Below the pieces are notes generated by a model. It saw only the letters and a list, made by a program, of their open reading frames with translations. It was not told the origin of the DNA and did not search any database. A program made the position numbers and the translations under genes. A stretch of DNA of 64,000 nucleotides from Acidobacteriota bacterium (GTDB lineage: Bacteria; Acidobacteriota; Terriglobia; UBA7540), in NCBI GenBank assembly GCA_004298155.1, contig SCRD01000028.1:1-64000 (forward strand), read 5' to 3'. Every line of letters starts with the position of its first letter. Within the stretch, counting starts at the first letter, position 1. Positions 51,931 to 60,982 of the stretch are shown piece by piece.

Positions 51931-52632
51931 CCTGCACCCTCCCTCAACGAGGTTAGCTCAGCACGTTTTTGCAGGAGCCGGAAGAACCGGGAGTAGCAAT
52001 CAGAGATGAGCGAACGTTCCTGCCGCGTAGACTCTCTGGATCCCACTGTTGCTATCGCCAGTTCTCTTCTTCAAGAAAAATCCCAGGAAGTGCTGTCACT
52101 GGAGGTTCCCAGGAACTTTCCTTGAGACGCCTTAAGCATAAGGCGGATGCCATGTCTGCAACAATTCGGCGAATCCAGCAATCCGAATGGCCAAAATCCT
52201 GCTTAAAGAGGAAGGAAATACCTGAATGGAAGATCATCATTATCCGTAAAGTAAAGGCTTTGCTTGAGGTCCTGCCGGCCTGAGGGCGAGTGACGGAAAC
52301 CAGGCTGGGAGCGGGGGGCACAAAGCTGAGGGTTGCAGAATCGCCCATCGGTAATGTGGCAGAAATTGGAAACTGGCAATCGCCATTACGGCCGGGTCCG
52401 GAAGTTGAAAGATTACGGCTGCCGATGAAAGGGGGAGTTAGTTTGTCTCTTTTTCATTGCTTCCACTGGAGCACTGCCGGCGTGAGGCTGAGGAGCGGCA
52501 TAAAGCAATCATCACATTTCAGGGTGACCAGCATCACAGATTGAACGCGAAAATAGCCCTAGCCTTCGGTGTCAGAAGGACTCTACGGAGCGCAGAGATC
52601 TTGGAGAGAGTGCTTCGCAGGGGGGAACTGTC
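51931..52632. other. Sparse spacer between pilin and small Cys/His protein
   Basis: About 700 bases. Several frames of 70-104 codons exist but their translations show no family pattern and lack good ribosome sites. No repeats, RNA genes or operators were recognised. Confidence 0.4.
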
Positions 52633-53001
52633 ATGCCAAAAAGCCAAAAAGAAATTCTGGACATCCTGAGGTCTGAGTTGAAGTTTATTGAAAAAGGTGG
52701 ATATCGAGTCCGGGACAAACAAGACGAGAGAGCGGCTTCGACAATGTTTGCAGACTCTCTCACCTGTCTCAATTATGGGTACCCCTATCGAGTGCACCCT
52801 TGCGGCGAATGTCCTCTGATGGAATTTGTTCCGGAAGAAAATCGAGTATCGCCGATGCCCTGTCACCATATACCACTGGACTCATCCGGAAGAACCGTCG
52901 AAGCAATGGAAGAAAAGGATACTGCGACCGAAATGCATGAAGCTGTGATGCGATGGTTACGAGAGACCGTCAGCCGGTTAGAGTCAAAGCGGTCAGCTTG
53001 A
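52633..53001 (+). CDS. Small Cys/His-rich hypothetical protein
   Basis: A 122-residue protein starting at ATG 52633 after AGGGGGGAACTGTC. The N-terminal helix KEILDILRSELKFIEKGGYR is followed by LTCLNYGYPYRVHPCGECPL and MPCHHIPL. HPCGECP with PCHH gives four to five Cys/His ligands, suiting a zinc or iron-sulfur site. A C-terminal helix (MHEAVMRWLRETVSRLES) ends it. I recognise no family. It lies in an otherwise sparse region. Confidence 0.6.
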   Translation: MPKSQKEILDILRSELKFIEKGGYRVRDKQDERAASTMFADSLTCLNYGYPYRVHPCGECPLMEFVPEENRVSPMPCHHIPLDSSGRTVEAMEEKDTATEMHEAVMRWLRETVSRLESKRSA

Positions 53002-54019
53002 TCCGGAAACGGCCCACCGACGCGGGATGAACCTATGATAGGCGCTGGGCAGGCCTGAGTGATTCATGAATACGATCTGATCACTTTGATTCCCGTTTGA
53101 ATTACTGCAATCCGAGACTAGCCGGTCATTATTAGTCGATACAAACAGGAACGATCTCCAAATGCATCCCAGCCTGTTGCCGCTCAGGGCATTACGCGGA
53201 GTTGCCGGCCCTTTTTCAGCCCTGCTCGCATTGATCCTGGAATTAAGCCTATGCAACACCTTTCCGGTCGCGAGCATGTCCTCATGCAGATCCACGCACC
53301 AGTGTCCCCAAGGACCTCATGGGGCTCTTGCTCTTTTCGTTGATATTTATGCCCGGCTGGCCGGGTTGAGTTTTTGGGGTATACCGACTCATTAAACGAA
53401 ATTGTCTGGAATTCTGTGACCTGCACGCCATACGTATTGGGGAACTGCTTGAAAATAAGACCGGAAGCGGCCAAAAGCTCTGGAATGTGATTACGGTCAC
53501 AAAAGAGTGTGCGCAAGCTCACTGCTGTGTGATTGGGCGGCTGATAGAAATAGTTACCTGAAACTGTGGCCGGTCCCGCAAGAAAGCGGATGATGCATCG
53601 GGGAACCAGCCGGGAATGGGCCGTATGGAGTCCATCATGACGATGGAAGATGATTGCAGTTCCAGCCCGGGAAGCGCCTTTTCGAACTGTGATAAGCCAA
53701 CATTACGCAGGGGAATGGCTGCCCAAACCGCTATTTCAAACCCCGTTGACTCTGCGTTAAGCGCCATCCTATCATGTGACATAGATCACATTTTAAGTTT
53801 ATCTTCCGGCACGGTGGGTGACTTTAGCTCATGCTTGCCGCAAACGCTTCGAGAACAATCAATTATCGAACTGATTACCGGCCATCGGGCATGCGTCGGT
53901 GCCGCAGGTGTCCTTTCGCTGAGCCGGCTGCCTCGCAAAAAATTTATTTGTTGTTGAAATCCTGACCTTTTTCAAAGAGGAATCCCATGGTTAACGAAGG
54001 CGGAAGAGGAGAGAGCGAC
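53002..54019. other. Long leader region of the cytochrome operon
   Basis: About 1 kb with no convincing gene. It contains the CRP-type palindrome at 53775-53790. Small frames on both strands lack ribosome sites or family patterns. A promoter could not be assigned with confidence. Confidence 0.45.
53775..53790. promoter_or_regulatory. CRP/FNR-family binding site
   Basis: TGTGA-CATAGA-TCACA matches the CRP consensus half-sites exactly, with flanking A/T (an A before and a T after extend the symmetry). It lies about 245 bases upstream of the 11-haem cytochrome ATG at 54020, with no gene between. It most simply controls the cytochrome operon through a CRP/FNR-type regulator sensing cAMP, redox or a gas. 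No such regulator is encoded in the window. Confidence 0.65.
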
Positions 54020-55441
54020 ATGAAGCGACGGTTGAATTTTCTAAAGTACGCTGCGTTGCTGGTGTGCCTGGCCGGGATTTCGCCAACGGCATATCTCTAC
54101 GCCCAGCGGCATCCGGCTCCGTTCAATGGGCCGTCGGTTGCCTGGAAAGCGCCCGCGGAAACCAACCCCAGCGATTATGTTGGTCCACAGGTTTGCTCAG
54201 GGTGCCACCGTGCGGAGGCCCGTCAGTTTTTCAAATCGCCTCACGGTGAGCATGATCAGGGTGAGTCTGTCCAACCCACGCCTGCCGCAGCCGGAGGAGT
54301 GGAATCTCCTTCCGTCGCCTTCGGCAGGAAGCTTTATGGCGACATGATGTGTGCGGGCTGTCACCAGATTGGTGGCAAGGGTGGGGCGGTTGGGCCAGCT
54401 CTGGATGACGTGGGCGTTCGCCGGACCCGCGAAGACCTGATGGACCGAATGCTCAAACGGCGCGCCGGGACCATTATGCCCACGCTTCCTCCGGATACTC
54501 CGACCAAGAACATCGAAGCTGTTGTTGATTACATGATGACCTTGAAGGGACAGGGGCAGAACCAACCCCAGCCAGCCCTTCCGCCATCCGGGCCAAAGCT
54601 TGTTACCGGTTGCGAGATCTGCCATGGACCGGGCGCAGCCCATGCGAAGGCCGAACAGAATGCCGCAGGGGACCCTGCGAAGATGGAAGCAGGTAGGAAG
54701 CTCATCTTCAAGTTCGACGCCAATCCGAAGGAGAATTCTGAGCGGTGCATGCAATGCCATTCGACTGGGGCGCCGCAGGATGCCTTCCCTCATTCGATCC
54801 ATTCCTCTGCAGGTGTCAGTTGCATTGACTGCCATTCCATCCATCCGGTGGAAGTAGCGGACGCCGGCAAGCCTGGACTCGAGCCCGCTCAGTCTCACTT
54901 CTTCTCCGTTCCAAGGCTGAAAGAAGAGAATACCTGGCTTACGGACGGCTTGTTGAAGAAACCACAGCCCGAGCTTTGCTTCGGCTGCCACCAGACCGTC
55001 CAGGCACAATTCGCGTTGCCGGAACACCATCGCGTCCCCGAGGGCTTCATGAAGTGTACGGATTGCCACAATCCCCACGGCACGATGAACCATTTCCAGT
55101 TAGCCAAAGCCAATTGGGAATCCTGTGTGAAGTGCCACGTGGAAAAGAGGGGGCCGTTCCTCTACGAACATGCAGTCGTTCGGGTGGAGGGTTGTGCGTC
55201 TTGCCACACTCCCCACGGAAGCGTGAACAATTTCCTGTTGAAACGCCGCGAGCCTCGCTTGCTCTGCCTCCAGTGCCACAGCGTTTTTCACGTCATTAGT
55301 AGCAACCCGGCAGACACAGAAGGATTTCACGGTCAAGCCAACGTGCCACACGGCCGGCGTGGATACCAGACTTCAGGAGATTGCACACGCTGCCATGTGG
55401 CGGTCCATGGATCCAACTTTGATGAGTTCCTACTGCGATAG
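54020..55441 (+). CDS. 11-haem c-type cytochrome, MtrA/DmsE-like with inserted class I domain
   Basis: A 473-residue exported cytochrome. A signal peptide (about 1-29) precedes eleven CXXCH motifs: CSGCH, CAGCH, CEICH, CMQCH, CIDCH, CFGCH, CTDCH, CVKCH, CASCH, CLQCH and CTRCH. Ten are spaced as in decahaem MtrA/DmsE/PioA proteins that sit inside an outer-membrane porin. The second (about residue 111) begins a class I monohaem domain (CHQIGGKGGAVGPALDDV, then IMPTLPP as Met ligand) inserted between MtrA haem 1 and haem 2. A longer start at ATG 53987 is possible. The porin gene follows after 10 bases, the usual mtrA-mtrB order. Confidence 0.9.
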   Translation: MKRRLNFLKYAALLVCLAGISPTAYLYAQRHPAPFNGPSVAWKAPAETNPSDYVGPQVCSGCHRAEARQFFKSPHGEHDQGESVQPTPAAAGGVESPSVAFGRKLYGDMMCAGCHQIGGKGGAVGPALDDVGVRRTREDLMDRMLKRRAGTIMPTLPPDTPTKNIEAVVDYMMTLKGQGQNQPQPALPPSGPKLVTGCEICHGPGAAHAKAEQNAAGDPAKMEAGRKLIFKFDANPKENSERCMQCHSTGAPQDAFPHSIHSSAGVSCIDCHSIHPVEVADAGKPGLEPAQSHFFSVPRLKEENTWLTDGLLKKPQPELCFGCHQTVQAQFALPEHHRVPEGFMKCTDCHNPHGTMNHFQLAKANWESCVKCHVEKRGPFLYEHAVVRVEGCASCHTPHGSVNNFLLKRREPRLLCLQCHSVFHVISSNPADTEGFHGQANVPHGRRGYQTSGDCTRCHVAVHGSNFDEFLLR

Positions 55442-55451
55442 GAGGTGTCGC

Positions 55452-57527
55452 TTGAGAATCATACGTAGCCCATTCTTCTTGATGTTAGCTTTCCTGGTGA
55501 GTTTACCTGTGCTCAAGGCGCAGGACCAGAGCGAACCTTCACTCCAGTGGGGAGGTTTCGGGGTCCAGGGGTCGGCCAGCATGGGTTACCGTTTTACCAA
55601 CGTCAAAGGCTATGAGCCCATGTACGAGGAGCTTCTTAACCTCAAGAGCGGTCCGCGCCTCATGGACTTCAGTATGTTTGGCCATAATGACGGAACGAAT
55701 CCCTTTGCGAGCGATTTTTCCCTGAATCTGAGTGGCATGGGCGGGGACCCTTATCCCAGCGCGCAGTTCACACTTTCAAAGCGCAAGCTGTATGACCTTC
55801 GAGCAAACTGGCGTCAGTCTTATTTCTACTGGAACCAGAATGACAATGTAATTCTGCCGACGCGAACACCCCCGACCGCAGGGCTCACCGACAACCACGT
55901 CTGGACCAATGTCCGGAAAGTCGGTTCCATTGACTTTACGTTGCACGCTACGAATAATCTGCGTTTCCACTTCCAGTATTACCGGACATCCTTCAACGGG
56001 TCTACATTCACCACTTTCTCCCCGGATTTCCTTGACTCCCCCAGTTACTTCGGAACATACGCCCGAGCGAACTCCTACTACATGTATGCTCCCGTATTCG
56101 ACAATACGAACCGCATCACGGGGGGCTTGGACTACACCTGGCACCAGTGGAACTTCCATTACAACATTGGCTATCAGACGTTTAATGACAATATGACGTT
56201 GAACAACGTCACTTCGCCCCAGTTCGCCATTGACACCAGTACTGCGACTAACCTGCTCCAGCCTCTTGCGAGTGCCTCCTGGACTGATTTCCGAGAGTTG
56301 AAGACTCCGGTCAGCGAGTTTTCTTATACCGGCAAGCCCTACGAGTGGTTGGAAACGCGGGGAAGCTACATGTTTTACCGATACCGCGGACCTGCTACTC
56401 TTGACCAATCCTATAGCGGGATTATTCAAACTGCCAGCGCATCTCCCGCTGGGCCGGCGGTGTACTCTCCCTACACGGTCTCTCAGACTGGCCGTGTAGC
56501 CGTCACTGAGCCCAATAATGTTGCTGAACAGGGATTCACCTTTTATGTGAAGCCCTGGTGGGATATCGACCTGGATTATCGCTACACGAGGTTCACCACA
56601 CATGCGGAGGGTTCGCTGACCAGCCTGCTCGGTGTTATGGATCCTGCAACCGGCGTGGCAACGGTTGCGAGTAATGCGGAGAATCCAGTCAATGAGTGGA
56701 AGGACGGTATGCATCAATTGGAATTCAGCATGACGTTCACGCCGATTTCCAATCTGGTCATTCGGCCGGGTGTGCAACTGTTCAAATCCGACGTAGAAGC
56801 CTTGGCAGATGGGGAAGCCGATTCGGCTCGTACGCTGCGAACCAAGAGTGTGTCGCCCATCGTAAGTGCTTTCTACCGTCCCTCGAAGTGGTTCGATCTC
56901 CGGGGTGAAATTCACACCTATAATAGAGGCTCTTCCTACACTGCGCTCACCCCGCACACGGATACTACCGGCCGCGTGGTTGGGAACTTTCATTTGACCA
57001 ACAAGTTTACCCTAAGCGATGAGCTGTATATGGACAGCCAAAGACTGCTGGCAACGCAATATCAGGCAAAGGTCCATGCGAACTCCGCGATGCTGACCTA
57101 TACGATAAACCCGAAGTATTCTCTGTTCGGTGGTTTTACCTATGACAACCGGCTCGCCACGGGAATAATCGCTTACCAGCGTGGAGTGCCCGCCTCCCTG
57201 GTTGGGTTCCAATACCCTCTGCGCGATCAGGCCCTCAACCGGGTGTGGCAGGCAGGACTTGCCGTCGAGCCCGTGAAGTACTTCGGCATCCGCTTTACTG
57301 GGAACTTCGTTCGCACTACTGGCCTGGGCAAGGAAGGTGTGACCAATCCGGTTTACGGACCTTTGACCTGGCCGCTCGGGACCGGTACGGTTTATTTCAA
57401 CATACCCAGAACAGGTACGCTTTCCGTGGACCTGCAGCGCACTTATTACACCCAGGACCTCTACCCTATCAGTGCCAACAATTTCAGCGCCAACCTCCTG
57501 ACCATTCGCTTTACGCGTGATTTCTAG
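55452..57527 (+). CDS. MtrB/PioB-family outer-membrane beta-barrel porin
   Basis: About 691 residues. TTG 55452 follows GGAGGTG and opens a signal peptide (LRIIRSPFFLMLAFLVSLPV, ending near LKAQ). The mature protein is a run of alternating amphipathic strands rich in Tyr, Phe and Asn (for example DYTWHQWNFHYNIGYQTF), ending in LTIRFTRDF with a terminal Phe typical of outer-membrane barrels. The size and place after the MtrA-like gene match MtrB/PioB, the sheath that holds the decahaem rod across the outer membrane. An N-terminal CXXC, present in some MtrB proteins, is absent. Confidence 0.85.
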   Translation: MRIIRSPFFLMLAFLVSLPVLKAQDQSEPSLQWGGFGVQGSASMGYRFTNVKGYEPMYEELLNLKSGPRLMDFSMFGHNDGTNPFASDFSLNLSGMGGDPYPSAQFTLSKRKLYDLRANWRQSYFYWNQNDNVILPTRTPPTAGLTDNHVWTNVRKVGSIDFTLHATNNLRFHFQYYRTSFNGSTFTTFSPDFLDSPSYFGTYARANSYYMYAPVFDNTNRITGGLDYTWHQWNFHYNIGYQTFNDNMTLNNVTSPQFAIDTSTATNLLQPLASASWTDFRELKTPVSEFSYTGKPYEWLETRGSYMFYRYRGPATLDQSYSGIIQTASASPAGPAVYSPYTVSQTGRVAVTEPNNVAEQGFTFYVKPWWDIDLDYRYTRFTTHAEGSLTSLLGVMDPATGVATVASNAENPVNEWKDGMHQLEFSMTFTPISNLVIRPGVQLFKSDVEALADGEADSARTLRTKSVSPIVSAFYRPSKWFDLRGEIHTYNRGSSYTALTPHTDTTGRVVGNFHLTNKFTLSDELYMDSQRLLATQYQAKVHANSAMLTYTINPKYSLFGGFTYDNRLATGIIAYQRGVPASLVGFQYPLRDQALNRVWQAGLAVEPVKYFGIRFTGNFVRTTGLGKEGVTNPVYGPLTWPLGTGTVYFNIPRTGTLSVDLQRTYYTQDLYPISANNFSANLLTIRFTRDF

Positions 57528-57626
57528 CTAAATAGGGATGAATGTTGAAATCTGAAGAGAGACAAGAGATCATTCTTGAAGATAGAACCCGCATCCACGA
57601 GGTTACGCAACGAGGAGGAAACCACT

Positions 57627-57980
57627 ATGAACAAGATCATTAACACCGCAGCGCTTGTAATCTTCTTGACACTATTGGCAGGAGCCTGGCTTCTGATGAC
57701 GGCTTCCAGTTTGCGAGCGAAGACTTCAGCCGCATCCACTTTTGATGCAAAGTGCGCTGCGTGCCATTCGAAGGACGGAAGCGGGAGCAGTCCGATGGGG
57801 AAGAGCATGAAGATACCGGATCTGCGTTCGAAAGCGGTACAGTCGAAGTCAGATGCCGAGCTTGACAGCTTCATCACGAAAGGTAAGGGAATGATGCCGG
57901 CTTACGCCAGTCAACTCAGCAGGGAAGAGATTAACGACCTTGTCGCGTACATCCGCCACCTTGGCGGCAAAAAGAAATAG
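57627..57980 (+). CDS. Monohaem class I c-type cytochrome
   Basis: A 117-residue exported cytochrome. ATG 57627 follows GAGGAGGAAACC. The signal or anchor segment spans about 7-25. CAACHSKDG holds the haem, and MMPAYASQLSREEINDLVAYIRHL supplies the Met ligand and the C-terminal helix, as in cytochrome c551/c5-like carriers. It probably shuttles electrons in the periplasm between the inner-membrane and outer-membrane components encoded around it. Confidence 0.92.
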   Translation: MNKIINTAALVIFLTLLAGAWLLMTASSLRAKTSAASTFDAKCAACHSKDGSGSSPMGKSMKIPDLRSKAVQSKSDAELDSFITKGKGMMPAYASQLSREEINDLVAYIRHLGGKKK

Positions 57981-58035
57981 GGTTTACTCAAGAAAGATAT
58001 CATCGCCCGACTGAAGAGTCTGGAGGCGCTAACTT

Positions 58036-58266
58036 ATGAGCAAGGTTAAACAAGCAGTAGTATTCGGCGTTGCCCTGGGTGCGGCCATCTTGCTGTCTTC
58101 TCTTTCTTCCTTAGGCAACATGCAGATTGCCAAGAAGGAGAAAGTGGCCTGTACCACGTGCCACGTGAAAATGGGTCAGAAAGACTTGAACGATGTTGGC
58201 AAGTGCTACGCCAAGAAGAAGAGCTTGAAGGCTTGCGAATCCGGGAGCAAGGAAGGAAAGAAGTAG
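58036..58266 (+). CDS. Very small monohaem cytochrome-like protein
   Basis: A 76-residue protein. A hydrophobic N-terminus (7-27) is followed by one CTTCH (39-43) and a Lys-rich tail with two more cysteines (KCYAKK, KACES). There is no room for a class I fold and no obvious Met ligand after the haem site. GGAGGC precedes the ATG. It may be a membrane-tethered electron relay or haem chaperone-like peptide of this operon; no family is recognised. Confidence 0.65.
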   Translation: MSKVKQAVVFGVALGAAILLSSLSSLGNMQIAKKEKVACTTCHVKMGQKDLNDVGKCYAKKKSLKACESGSKEGKK

Positions 58267-58320
58267 CTCCACGATACTCTCCAGGTATGGAGATCGAAGG
58301 AATAGAGATCGGAGGTTGCT

Positions 58321-58602
58321 ATGAACCTCACATTCTATCTTGCAACATGGGTGCTCTTTGCGGTGGTGGTTGGTGTGCTGGCCATTTATCGCAATATGAT
58401 GGCCAGCCACGAGGACGAGTCAATCCATGTGTTGGACGGCGATGCGCCACAAGTCGCCGCGCAGGCTAAACTCAGCCATAAGCTTGAAGTCATCGAACGG
58501 TGGGGAAAGCTCCTGACCATCATTGTCGTGGTTTATGGCCTGATTATCGGAGCCATGTACATGTATTACGTGTGGCAACAAGGCGCCAAATTGCCGGGAT
58601 GA
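58321..58602 (+). CDS. Small two-helix membrane protein of the cytochrome operon
   Basis: A 93-residue protein with two hydrophobic helices (about 3-23 and 64-86) and a charged loop (MMASHEDESIHVLDG). GGAGGTTGCT precedes the ATG. No haem or metal motif. Its position between cytochrome genes suggests a small subunit stabilising a membrane complex. No family is recognised. Confidence 0.7.
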   Translation: MNLTFYLATWVLFAVVVGVLAIYRNMMASHEDESIHVLDGDAPQVAAQAKLSHKLEVIERWGKLLTIIVVVYGLIIGAMYMYYVWQQGAKLPG

Positions 58603-58632
58603 GCTTCGGGTCCCTGGAAACGACGGGTCAAG

Positions 58633-59847
58633 ATGAAGGCTTGGCTGCGTTGCGTTGGAATGTCTATCGCAATCCTGATGCTCTCAGGCGCAAGCCGGGC
58701 GCTGATTGCTGGCACGCTCCAAAGCAGCGATTGCCTGGCCTGTCATGGGCAACCCGGTTTTGCGGATGAGAGGGGCCACAATCTCCGCATAAATCAAAAG
58801 GAATTCGCATCCTCGGTCCACAGCGGTCTCGGTTGCCTGGCGTGCCATTCCGACATTACAGATTTCCCTCACAAGTTGCCGGTTAAGAAGGTTCTCTGCT
58901 CCACCTGTCACTCCTCGGAGGGCGCAGACGTTGGTGACAGTGTCCATCATGCGGTGATGGAGAATCCTTCTTCTCCTGCCTGCCTCAAGTGCCATGGGGA
59001 CCCGCACACCATCGTATCCGTGCACGATTCCCGCTCTCCCGTTTATGCGCTGAATCTCCCGCGGACCTGCGGGACCTGCCATGGAAATCCCGAACTGGCA
59101 AAGAAGTACGGATTGCCGAACGTTTACTCGCTATACATCGATTCCATTCATGGCTTCGCTCTTACCCGTGACGGGTTGCTGGTTGCAGCCACCTGCACGA
59201 GCTGCCACGGGGCGCACAAAATTCTTAGTCCGCAAAACCCTCAGAGCCGGGTATACCGGAAGAACGTTCCCGCGACCTGTGGCGCCTGCCACGCCGGGAT
59301 TGAGCGGAGGTATTTGCAGGGCGCTCATGGCAAGGCCCTCGCGGCAGGCGCTTCTGAAGCCCCAGTTTGCAGCAGTTGCCATACGGCACATTCCATCGAA
59401 AGCGTGCGCACCGAAGCTTGGCAGCTGAAAACGACGGCCAAATGCGGAAGCTGCCATGCGAGCCGGGCGGAAACCTATCACGACACGTTCCACGGCCAGG
59501 TAACGGCGCTGGGTTTCGTGGATACGGCCCGTTGCTGGAGTTGCCACGATGCCCATGAGATCCTTCCAGCGTCTGACCCTCGTTCTTCAATAGCCCCGGC
59601 AAACCTGCAGAAAACCTGCGGAACATGTCATGGGGCAGTTACCAGGAGTTTCACCACTTACGATCCCCATGCCAACTCTCGCGATCGGGAACATTATCCG
59701 GTGCTCTATTACGTGGCGCGCTTTATGAATCTCCTGATGCTCGCGGTGTTTAGCTTTTTCGGATTGCACACGGTCCTCTGGTTTGTCCGGTCCATGATAG
59801 AACGGCATAAGAGCGGCGATAAGGGTGAGGAGGCCGCGTCCGGTTAG
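58633..59847 (+). CDS. Membrane-anchored 11-haem c-type cytochrome
   Basis: A 404-residue exported cytochrome with a signal segment (about 8-25). It has eleven CXXCH motifs: CLACH twice, CSTCH, CLKCH, CGTCH, CTSCH, CGACH, CSSCH, CGSCH, CWSCH and CGTCH. Many are followed at a distance by SxHG-type His ligands (for example SIHGFAL, AHGKAL, TFHGQV). A C-terminal helix (about 366-390, LLMLAVFSFFGLHTVLWFV) anchors it in the inner membrane with the haems in the periplasm. The cytochrome b gene follows after 15 bases, suggesting a quinol:cytochrome module. Confidence 0.9.
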   Translation: MKAWLRCVGMSIAILMLSGASRALIAGTLQSSDCLACHGQPGFADERGHNLRINQKEFASSVHSGLGCLACHSDITDFPHKLPVKKVLCSTCHSSEGADVGDSVHHAVMENPSSPACLKCHGDPHTIVSVHDSRSPVYALNLPRTCGTCHGNPELAKKYGLPNVYSLYIDSIHGFALTRDGLLVAATCTSCHGAHKILSPQNPQSRVYRKNVPATCGACHAGIERRYLQGAHGKALAAGASEAPVCSSCHTAHSIESVRTEAWQLKTTAKCGSCHASRAETYHDTFHGQVTALGFVDTARCWSCHDAHEILPASDPRSSIAPANLQKTCGTCHGAVTRSFTTYDPHANSRDREHYPVLYYVARFMNLLMLAVFSFFGLHTVLWFVRSMIERHKSGDKGEEAASG

Positions 59848-59862
59848 TCCCGCAGAGGCGAA

Positions 59863-60693
59863 ATGGCTTATCAAGAGGAAAAACCTCGTTATTACTACCG
59901 GTTTTCACCGGGCAAGCGTTTGCTCCATGGCATTCTGTTTTCCACGTTTCTTGGCCTGGCGTTGACCGGCCTGACTCTTCGATTCAGTTATGCCGCATGG
60001 GCCTCCGCCTTTGCGCATGCGGTGGGCGGCCTTAGCACGATCCTTTTCTTCCACAAAGCCTTCGGCATTCTGTTGACGGCCGCATTCCTGGTTCATGTTG
60101 GGAACGCTTTACGACTGATTTTCATTGACAGGCAACTGGGAATTCTTTGGGGACCCGAATCCCTCGTGCCGCAGCCCAGGGACTTCGTTGACTTGGCGGC
60201 ACATGTAAGATGGTTTCTTGGGCTTGGGCCTAAACCAAAATTTGACCGCTACGTTTATTGGGAGAAGTTTGATTATTGGGCCGTTTTCTGGGGCATGGCT
60301 GTTATTGGGATTTCCGGTTATAGCATGTGGTTTGCGCCCACAGTTGCCAAATTCGTACCGGGTTCCTGGTTTAACATTGCGCTGCTTCTACATGGTGATG
60401 AGGCGCTGCTCGCGGTGTGGTTCATTTTCACGATCCACTTTTTTAATACGCACTTGCGACCCGGCAGCTTCCCGATGGATAAAGTGATTTTCACGGGCCG
60501 TCAGACCGAAAAAGAGCTTGCTGAAAAACACCCCGCGGAGTATGAGCGGCTGATGATGCGGGGAGAATTGGAGGATATCCGGGCAGAGGAGCCCCAGAAA
60601 TGGTTCGTGACGTTCGGAATGGTAGTCGGTTTCGCCGCCATTGCTACAGGCTTTGTCCTGCTCCTGCTTACGCTTTTTTCCTTCCGCCAGTGA
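59863..60693 (+). CDS. Di-haem cytochrome b (b561/FdnI-like) membrane protein
   Basis: A 276-residue membrane protein with about five helices. It opens YYYRFSPGKRLLHGILFSTF, and histidines in helices (LLHGILF, HAVGGLST, FFHKAFGIL, LVHVGNAL, and later LLHGDEALL, FTIHFFNTH) could hold two b haems. This is the pattern of formate dehydrogenase gamma, thiosulfate reductase and CbcL-type subunits that exchange electrons with the quinone pool. It directly follows the anchored 11-haem gene, which would be its periplasmic partner. Confidence 0.85.
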   Translation: MAYQEEKPRYYYRFSPGKRLLHGILFSTFLGLALTGLTLRFSYAAWASAFAHAVGGLSTILFFHKAFGILLTAAFLVHVGNALRLIFIDRQLGILWGPESLVPQPRDFVDLAAHVRWFLGLGPKPKFDRYVYWEKFDYWAVFWGMAVIGISGYSMWFAPTVAKFVPGSWFNIALLLHGDEALLAVWFIFTIHFFNTHLRPGSFPMDKVIFTGRQTEKELAEKHPAEYERLMMRGELEDIRAEEPQKWFVTFGMVVGFAAIATGFVLLLLTLFSFRQ

Positions 60694-60982
60694 GCGTGGC
60701 ACGGTCTTGACCGTCGCACCTGAGGCGGTTTCTTTGGCCGTTTTCCGGAGAAGTAGTGGTCCGGGCAGTTTCTAAAATTGAAGCCCCACGCGGGTGTCCT
60801 ACCAGATTTGTTCCATGTGTTGATAGGATAGGCTGATGGGATTGGGCTTAGGTCTCAGCAAAGGGCACTCGTAAGAATGACCCATGCCCGAAGACACGGT
60901 TTGAGAAAGAAGAAAAACCAAGTGGGACCGGGATAGGAATGGGCCTGCAATTCAAAAAAGATGTAGGAGGATGAAGGAGCGG

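Noticed and set aside
53519-53782. Minus-strand 87-codon frame upstream of the cytochrome operon
   Set aside because: It looks superficially protein-like but lacks a ribosome site, overlaps the CRP-type palindrome at its start and matches no family I know.
55776-56993. Antisense frame of about 400 codons inside the porin gene
   Set aside because: The sense strand has barrel periodicity and operon context; the antisense translation is Arg/Val-rich with no pattern.
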